Below the pieces are notes generated by a model that saw nothing but the letters and a program-made list of their open reading frames with translations, was not told where the DNA came from and did no database searches. Shown piece after piece: positions 24,145-29,251 of a DNA stretch of 29,251 nucleotides (positions within the stretch are counted from its first letter, which is position 1; every line of letters begins with the position of its first letter). Made by a program: the position numbers and the translations under genes. Where the stretch lies: NCBI GenBank assembly GCA_964525945.1, contig CAZGKX010000031.1:1-29251 (forward strand), written 5' to 3'. The DNA is from CAZGKX01 sp964525945. Its GTDB lineage: Bacteria; Pseudomonadota; Gammaproteobacteria; Legionellales; Legionellaceae.

Positions 24145-25216
24145 TTTTGGAGCAGGGCCTGCGGCATTGCCTGAAGCAATTTTATTGGATGTGCAAAAAG
24201 AATTGTGGGATTGGCAAGGGCAGGGCATGTCCATCATGGAGGTTGGCCACCGCACGCCGCAATTCACCGCGTTAATGGACGAAGCCGAGCTTGATTTACG
24301 AGCGCTTTTACAGATCCCTGATCATTACCACGTTTTATTTTTAGGAGGGGCCGCGCGAACGCAATTTGCGATGATCCCGATGAATCTTCTGGAAGCGAAT
24401 CAACAAGCGGGTTATTTGGTCTCGGGTGTTTGGTCTAAAATGGCCTATGAAGAGGCCCATAAATTAGCATCGGCCTTCTGCCTTGCGAGCGGTGAACCGC
24501 ATGGCTTTACAAAAGCACCTGACCATGCCCCGACTTCTTTGCCCAAAAACACGGCTTATGTCTATTATACCCCCAATGAGACCGTCAATGGTGTGCGGTT
24601 TCCGCATGTTCCTCAAGTGGGTGATATCCCTCTGATTGCCGACATGACATCTTGCTTGCTCAGTGAGCCTTTAACCATTTCTGATTATGGTTTGATTTTC
24701 GCCGGTGCCCAAAAAAATATAGCGCCTGCTGGTTTAACAGTTGTGATTGTACGCGCTGATTTATTAGCTCAAATAACACACGCATCCTTGCCCACCATGC
24801 TGGATTACCGTACCCATGTTGCTCACCGATCGTTGTATGCAACGCCTCCGGTATTTAATTGTTACTTTGCGGCAAAAATGTTCCAATGGATAAAAGCGCA
24901 AGGTGGTTTGCAAGTGATGCAGGAATTGAATCGTAACAAAGCCAATAAATTATACGCATACATTGACACGTCATCTTTTTACCATTGTGCTATTGATCCT
25001 TCTTCACGATCCTGGATGAATGTGTGCTTTTCTTTAAAAAGGCCTGATTTGGAGCCGTTGTTTTTAAGCGAAGCAGAAGCCCAAGGGTTATGCGCCTTAA
25101 AAGGGCACCGCTTGGTCGGAGGGTTGCGAGCCAGTTTATACAATGCCATGCCGATGGCCGGTGTGGATGCGCTCATCTCTTTTATGGACTCATTTTATAG
25201 GAAAAATTGCGGATGA
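24125..25216 (+). CDS. serC: phosphoserine aminotransferase SerC
   Basis: PLP enzyme converting 3-phosphohydroxypyruvate and glutamate to phosphoserine (serine synthesis), and also acting in pyridoxal phosphate synthesis. 363 residues. YNFGAGPAALP start, PLP lysine Lys197 in AGAQKNIAPAGLT, YTPNETVNG, and the C-terminal ALKGHRLVGGLRASLYNAMP. The ATG is inside gyrA, giving a 20-base overlap and suggesting coupled translation. The stop overlaps the aroA ATG (ATGA). Confidence 0.98.
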   Translation: MIKRPYNFGAGPAALPEAILLDVQKELWDWQGQGMSIMEVGHRTPQFTALMDEAELDLRALLQIPDHYHVLFLGGAARTQFAMIPMNLLEANQQAGYLVSGVWSKMAYEEAHKLASAFCLASGEPHGFTKAPDHAPTSLPKNTAYVYYTPNETVNGVRFPHVPQVGDIPLIADMTSCLLSEPLTISDYGLIFAGAQKNIAPAGLTVVIVRADLLAQITHASLPTMLDYRTHVAHRSLYATPPVFNCYFAAKMFQWIKAQGGLQVMQELNRNKANKLYAYIDTSSFYHCAIDPSSRSWMNVCFSLKRPDLEPLFLSEAEAQGLCALKGHRLVGGLRASLYNAMPMAGVDALISFMDSFYRKNCG

Positions 25217-26529
25217 AGACATGTCATTATGTAAGCCATCCTGTGAAAGGGTTGACCGGCGACATTCATGTGCCCGGAGATAAATCCATTTCTCATCGTG
25301 CCATCATGCTTGGCTCCATTGCAAAAGGAACAACAACGGTCAGTGGTTTTTTAGATGGGGAAGATTGTTTGGCAACCATCCATGCTTTTTCAGCAATGGG
25401 TGTTCGCATTGAAGGGCCTTTCTCAAAGCGAGTTGTGATTCATGGCGTAGGAAAATATGGCTTGGAAAAGCCATCGCAACCCTTGGATTGTGGCAATTCG
25501 GGCACGAGCATGCGCTTGCTTGCCGGGTTATTAGCCGCCCAATCGTTTGACAGTGAATTAACAGGTGATTCTAGTTTATTAAAAAGACCCATGGAGCGCA
25601 TTAGCAGGCCATTGTTGCAAATGGGTGCAGAAATCCTAACTCAAGAGGGGCGCCCACCTTTATCGATTCGAGGTGGCCACCCGTTAAATGGCATTGCATA
25701 TGAGATGCCAGAAGCGAGTGCGCAAGTGAAATCTTGCCTGTTATTGGCGGGCCTTTATGCGCAAGGTGAAACTCGAATTATTGAGCCAGGATTAACACGT
25801 GATCACACCGAACGTATGTTAACCACATTCTCTTACCCAATCTACAAGTCAGACAACGCTATTACTCTTAAAGGTGGGGGCGAATGTTTGGCGGCTGATA
25901 TTGTGGTCCCGGGGGACATTTCTTCAGCAGCATTCTTTATCGTGGCCGCCACAGTGATTCCTGGTGCGGAATTATTTATTCGCAATGTGGGTATTAACCC
26001 TACGAGAATTGGCATTATCCATATCTTAAAGCGAATGGGTGCTCGAATTGATATGATCAATAAACGCTTATGTGGTGAGGAGCCGGTGGCGGATCTTTAT
26101 GTGAAACATGCGCCATTGGAAGGGATTGATATTCCTGCGGCAATGGTTCCTTTAGCCATTGATGAATTTCCTATTATTTTTGTAGCGGCGGCCTGCGCAA
26201 AAGGCCAGACGTTGTTGCACGGTGCCAAAGAATTAAGATGTAAAGAAAGCGATAGAATCGGTGCAATGGCCGTGGGGCTGACCCAGCTTGGTATTGAAGC
26301 ACAAGCCCTGGATGACGGCATTTACATCAGTGGTGGCCGTTTGCAAGGTGGTACCGTGGATAGCTTCCATGATCATCGCATCGCGATGGCTTTTGCAATA
26401 GCAGGCGCTGTAGCCACAGCGCCTGTTAAAATTTTAAATTGTGCAAACGTGGTGACATCCTTTCCAAACTTTGTGGATGTTGCGCATGAACTTAAATTAT
26501 CGATTGAGGAAACAAAAGATGATGAATAA
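25213..26529 (+). CDS. aroA: EPSP synthase AroA, class II type
   Basis: Transfers enolpyruvate from PEP to shikimate-3-phosphate, the sixth step of the shikimate pathway. 438 residues from ATG 25213, chosen for its ATGA overlap with serC; a TTG two codons earlier is unlikely. Four motifs that define class II enzymes are all visible: GDKS (22-25), SAQVK, RDHTE and NPTR. GNSGTSMRL (94-102) forms the PEP loop; Gly97 is at the position where the insensitive CP4 enzyme has Ala. DHRIAMAFAI is the C-terminal signature. It overlaps cmk by 11 bases. Confidence 0.98.
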   Translation: MKTCHYVSHPVKGLTGDIHVPGDKSISHRAIMLGSIAKGTTTVSGFLDGEDCLATIHAFSAMGVRIEGPFSKRVVIHGVGKYGLEKPSQPLDCGNSGTSMRLLAGLLAAQSFDSELTGDSSLLKRPMERISRPLLQMGAEILTQEGRPPLSIRGGHPLNGIAYEMPEASAQVKSCLLLAGLYAQGETRIIEPGLTRDHTERMLTTFSYPIYKSDNAITLKGGGECLAADIVVPGDISSAAFFIVAATVIPGAELFIRNVGINPTRIGIIHILKRMGARIDMINKRLCGEEPVADLYVKHAPLEGIDIPAAMVPLAIDEFPIIFVAAACAKGQTLLHGAKELRCKESDRIGAMAVGLTQLGIEAQALDDGIYISGGRLQGGTVDSFHDHRIAMAFAIAGAVATAPVKILNCANVVTSFPNFVDVAHELKLSIEETKDDE

Positions 26530-27208
26530 CCAACATGCTCCTGTGATTACTTTGGATGGTCCAAGTGGAACAGGGAAGGGTACCTTATGCCATCGGTTAG
26601 CGGAGCATTTGGGTTGGCATTTCTTGGACAGTGGCGCTATTTATCGTGTCCTGGGCTTTGCCGTTAAAAAGCATGCGATTGCTTTTACAAACATTCCTGC
26701 TCTGGTGCAACAAGCCAACACCTTGGAGTTGCATTTTGAGGTAGGCGCCCATCAAACCAGCATTGTTTATTTTGAGAAAGAAGACATATCTCAAGCCATT
26801 CGCAGTGAACAATGTGGTCAAGATGCATCGATTGTTGCAGCAATTCCTGAAGTAAGGGATGCTTTATTGGCTAGGCAGCGGGCGTTTGCCAAAAAACCTG
26901 GTTTGGTCACGGATGGTCGGGATATGGGGACAGTTGTTTTTCCTGACGCGATATTGAAAATATACCTATTTGCTTCCGCAGAAGAGCGGGCCCAACGCCG
27001 TTATTTGCAGTTGAAAAATGCTGGGAATAATGTTAGTCTCGCGCAGGTCGTCGATGAATTGACCAAACGTGATGCACGGGACACCGCCCGATCCCGTTCG
27101 CCATTAAAGCCGGCTGACGATGCGGTGTTAGTCGATACCACAGGGCTATCCATCGAGAACGTTTTGCAGACAGTGCTCCAATTGGTGAATGAGCGCTGGT
27201 GTAAATAA
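26519..27208 (+). CDS. cmk: cytidylate kinase Cmk
   Basis: Phosphorylates CMP and dCMP to the diphosphates. 229 residues, matching E. coli (227). P-loop DGPSGTGKGT (residues 13-22), LDSGAIYRVL, the DGRDMGTVVFPDA substrate segment and RDARDTARSRSPLKPA lid. Two adjacent ATGs occur; the first is favoured because GAGGA lies 8 bases upstream inside aroA. The same aroA-cmk-rpsA order is conserved in many gammaproteobacteria. Confidence 0.97.
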   Translation: MMNNQHAPVITLDGPSGTGKGTLCHRLAEHLGWHFLDSGAIYRVLGFAVKKHAIAFTNIPALVQQANTLELHFEVGAHQTSIVYFEKEDISQAIRSEQCGQDASIVAAIPEVRDALLARQRAFAKKPGLVTDGRDMGTVVFPDAILKIYLFASAEERAQRRYLQLKNAGNNVSLAQVVDELTKRDARDTARSRSPLKPADDAVLVDTTGLSIENVLQTVLQLVNERWCK

Positions 27209-27291
27209 CCTTAAAAAATTATTGTTGTTTTGTTCAGGGGGGGAGCTGAATTTTCATGCTTCCATGGTCTTACTAATAGAGTTTAACTAAC

Positions 27292-28971
27292 ATGTCTGAA
27301 AGTTTTAAAGAGTTGTTCGAGAAAAGTATCATTGGTGCCCAGTTTTATCCTGGTGCGATTATTTCCGCTAAAGTCATTGATATTGACGACGATTACGTCA
27401 CATTAAATGCTGGCCTTAAATCAGAAGGCATCGTTGCCATTGAAGAATTTCATGACAAAAACGGTGACTTGGAAATAAACATTGGTGATACAGTAGAAGT
27501 GGCGCTGGATTCAGTGGAAGATGGCCACGGCGAAACATTACTTTCTAGAGAAAAAGCCAAGCGTCAAGAATCATGGCGTAAATTGTCTAAATCCCATGAA
27601 AACAATGAAACAGTCACTGGATTAATTTCGGGTAAAGTCAAAGGCGGGTTTACGGTTGAAATTGGCACAATTCGCGCGTTTCTACCTGGTTCTCTAGTTG
27701 ACGTCAGACCTGTTCGTGACCCCTCTTATTTAGAAGGCAAAGAACTTGAATTTAAAGTGATTAAAATGGACCTAAAGCGTAACAACATCGTTGTTTCACG
27801 CCGTGCTGTGGTTGAAGAAGAAAGCAGTGCTGATCGACAAGCGTTGTTGGATTCGTTGCATGAAGGTCAAGTACTGAATGGTATTGTTAAAAATCTGACC
27901 GATTACGGTGCATTCATTGATTTAGGTGGCATTGATGGTCTGTTGCACATCACCGACATTTCTTGGAAACGTGTCAAACACCCAAGTGAATTGTTGACCG
28001 TTGGCCAAGATGTTAAAGTCAAAGTATTGAGTTTTGACAGCGAACGTAACCGTGTTTCCTTGGGCATGAAGCAATTGGGCAATGATCCTTGGGTTGATCT
28101 GGTTGAGCGTTATCCTGTGGGTCGACGATTGGAAGGTAAAGTCACCAATATCACTGATTACGGCTGCTTTGTTGAAATTGAAGAAGGCGTGGAAGGTTTG
28201 GTGCACATGTCTGAAATGGATTGGACCAACAAAAACGTTCATCCTAGCAAAGTCGTTTCTTTAGGGGATGTTGTTGGCGTTATGGTTCTTGAAATTGATG
28301 AAGAGCGCCGTCGTATTTCTCTCGGCATGAAACAATGCGTTGGCAATCCTTGGCAAAACTTCTCGCAATCTCACAGCAAAGGTCAAAAAGTTAGCGGTAA
28401 GATTCGATCCATCACTGACTTTGGTATTTTTATCGGCCTGGATGGTGATATCGATGGCTTGGTGCATTTATCGGATATCTCCTGGAGTGTGCCGGGTGAA
28501 GAAGCTGTGAAACAATTCAAGAAAGGTCAAGAATTAGAAGCGGTCATTTTGGCAATTGATGCTGAACGTGAACGTATTTCTTTAGGATTGAAACAACTTG
28601 AAGGCGATAACTTTACCAGTTTTGTTGAAGAGTTCACAAAAGGGGCTATTGTTAAAGGCAAAGTAACCGCTGTGGATGCCAAGTCAGTGACTGTACAATT
28701 GGGCGAAGATGTGTTCGGCACGATTCGCGCTAGCGATTTATCCGATGAAAAAGTGGATGATGCTACGACAATTGTCAAAGAAGGTGAAGAAATCGAAGCA
28801 AAAGTTATGAACGTCGATCGAAAAAACCGAACTGTCTCTTTATCTGTTAAAGCAAAAGCGGCACAAGATCAAGCTGAAGTTATCAAAAAATACTCGCGTA
28901 GCAGTGAAGTTTCTACCACGCTGGGTGATTTATTGAAAGAAAAAATGGCGAACAAAGACAGTGAGCAGTAA
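27292..28971 (+). CDS. rpsA: 30S ribosomal protein S1
   Basis: Binds mRNA and delivers it to the 30S subunit. 559 residues (E. coli 557) with six S1 beta-barrel repeats; the later ones show the pattern G.V..ITDYG.F..I..G.EGL.H.S. The first two repeats are degenerate, as usual for the ribosome-binding part. The ATG is preceded only by AGAG at 11 bases, a poor Shine-Dalgarno. The E. coli gene is likewise poor and is autogenously controlled through leader folding. The 83-base space after cmk contains a GGGGGGGAGCT run and no clear promoter. Confidence 0.99.
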   Translation: MSESFKELFEKSIIGAQFYPGAIISAKVIDIDDDYVTLNAGLKSEGIVAIEEFHDKNGDLEINIGDTVEVALDSVEDGHGETLLSREKAKRQESWRKLSKSHENNETVTGLISGKVKGGFTVEIGTIRAFLPGSLVDVRPVRDPSYLEGKELEFKVIKMDLKRNNIVVSRRAVVEEESSADRQALLDSLHEGQVLNGIVKNLTDYGAFIDLGGIDGLLHITDISWKRVKHPSELLTVGQDVKVKVLSFDSERNRVSLGMKQLGNDPWVDLVERYPVGRRLEGKVTNITDYGCFVEIEEGVEGLVHMSEMDWTNKNVHPSKVVSLGDVVGVMVLEIDEERRRISLGMKQCVGNPWQNFSQSHSKGQKVSGKIRSITDFGIFIGLDGDIDGLVHLSDISWSVPGEEAVKQFKKGQELEAVILAIDAERERISLGLKQLEGDNFTSFVEEFTKGAIVKGKVTAVDAKSVTVQLGEDVFGTIRASDLSDEKVDDATTIVKEGEEIEAKVMNVDRKNRTVSLSVKAKAAQDQAEVIKKYSRSSEVSTTLGDLLKEKMANKDSEQ

Positions 28972-28985
28972 TCATTGTTGGTATT

Positions 28986-29018
28986 AAAAAAAGCGTAGTT
29001 TATCTACGCTTTTTTTTT
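28986..29018 (+). terminator. rho-independent terminator after rpsA
   Basis: AGCGTAG (28992-28998) pairs with CTACGCT (29004-29010) across a five-base loop, flanked by seven As on the left and eight Ts on the right. It is a textbook intrinsic terminator 14 bases after the rpsA stop. Confidence 0.92.
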
Positions 29019-29078
29019 AAGTCCCGTTGGCATTTTTCCTGTTAAACTTCAGGAACGCGTATTGTAAGGATGAGACCC

Positions 29079-29251
29079 ATGCGGATTATAATGACAATTT
29101 TCTACTTGGTATTGATTATCATTGGGGTAAGTTTTGCTGCCTTAAATGCTTCCTCCGTGCACGTTAATTTTTATTTTAAACAAGTCAATATGCCTATTTC
29201 TGTGTTGCTGACCATCATGTTAGGTGCCGGTGTCTTGATTGGATTTTTTCT
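29079..29251 (+). CDS. lapA: LapA (YciS) family membrane protein, 3' end outside window
   Basis: The first 57 codons of a small inner-membrane protein: MRIIMTIFYLVLIIIGVSFAAL, a first transmembrane segment; a short polar link with NASSVHVNFYF; and ISVLLTIMLGAGVLIGFF, the second. This two-helix layout with the N.S.V..N.Y...(I/M)S..L layout is that of LapA/DUF1049, a partner of LapB in controlling LpxC turnover and lipopolysaccharide synthesis. AAGGA lies 8 bases before the ATG. It follows the rpsA terminator, so it needs its own promoter; none is obvious in the 60 bases available. Confidence 0.88.
   Translation, partial: MRIIMTIFYLVLIIIGVSFAALNASSVHVNFYFKQVNMPISVLLTIMLGAGVLIGFF

Noticed and set aside
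1..29251. CRISPR arrays, insertion-sequence transposases, phage genes or rRNA
   Set aside because: No regularly spaced repeats, no transposase or integrase frames and no rRNA-like segments were found; the tRNA has no integrase or duplicated 3' end beside it.

Overview
The window is a bacterial chromosome segment, most like a gammaproteobacterium of the Legionellales type (host-associated relatives of Legionella, Coxiella and Berkiella). This is inferred from three things. The block gyrA-serC-aroA-cmk-rpsA-lapA is a gammaproteobacterial arrangement. GyrA carries Thr83, as in Legionella and Pseudomonas. Several accessory proteins look like host-interaction factors: a YopJ-family acetyltransferase homologue, a Ras/Roc-like GTPase, and a protein with a toxin-like SGDFHP motif. 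No database search was possible, so the genus is not fixed.

Region by region: 1-2044 holds the 3' part of murE facing trhO. 2225-3600 holds an outer-membrane beta-barrel protein and an unrecognised protein. 3693-3779 is tRNA-Leu(CAA) with a clear promoter. 3866-5838 (minus) holds a YihY/BrkB membrane protein and, upstream of it, a YopJ/C55-type acetyltransferase gene that appears to be cut in two by a one-base frameshift. 5989-9059 is the divergent glycerol pair glpD/glpK, followed by a CysZ/EI24-like membrane protein. 9874-11141 is gltA, whose 5' end runs into a 10-N assembly gap. 11344-12450 is a GTPase-domain protein. 12625-19214 (minus) is a compact arginine operon, argC-argJ-argB-argF-argG-argH, with argR on the opposite strand at 19633-20106. 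20292-21425 encodes an unusual response-regulator-like protein. 21523-29251 is the housekeeping block gyrA-serC-aroA-cmk-rpsA, a strong terminator, and the start of lapA.

How the parts work together: the arg genes take glutamate-derived acetyl intermediates to arginine by the ornithine-acetyltransferase (ArgJ) recycling route, with argD absent here. ARG-box-like operators sit on the argC promoter, so ArgR from the neighbouring gene is the expected repressor. GlpK and GlpD convert glycerol to dihydroxyacetone phosphate. SerC, AroA, Cmk and GyrA/S1 form an overlapping, probably co-transcribed chain.

The most notable content is the YopJ-like gene, with a His/Asp/Cys triad whose spacing is almost the same as in YopJ. 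Next come the tandem ARG boxes covering the argC -10 element, the receiver domain with a large insertion, and perfect palindromes at the gyrA promoter and between the YopJ-like gene and yihY.
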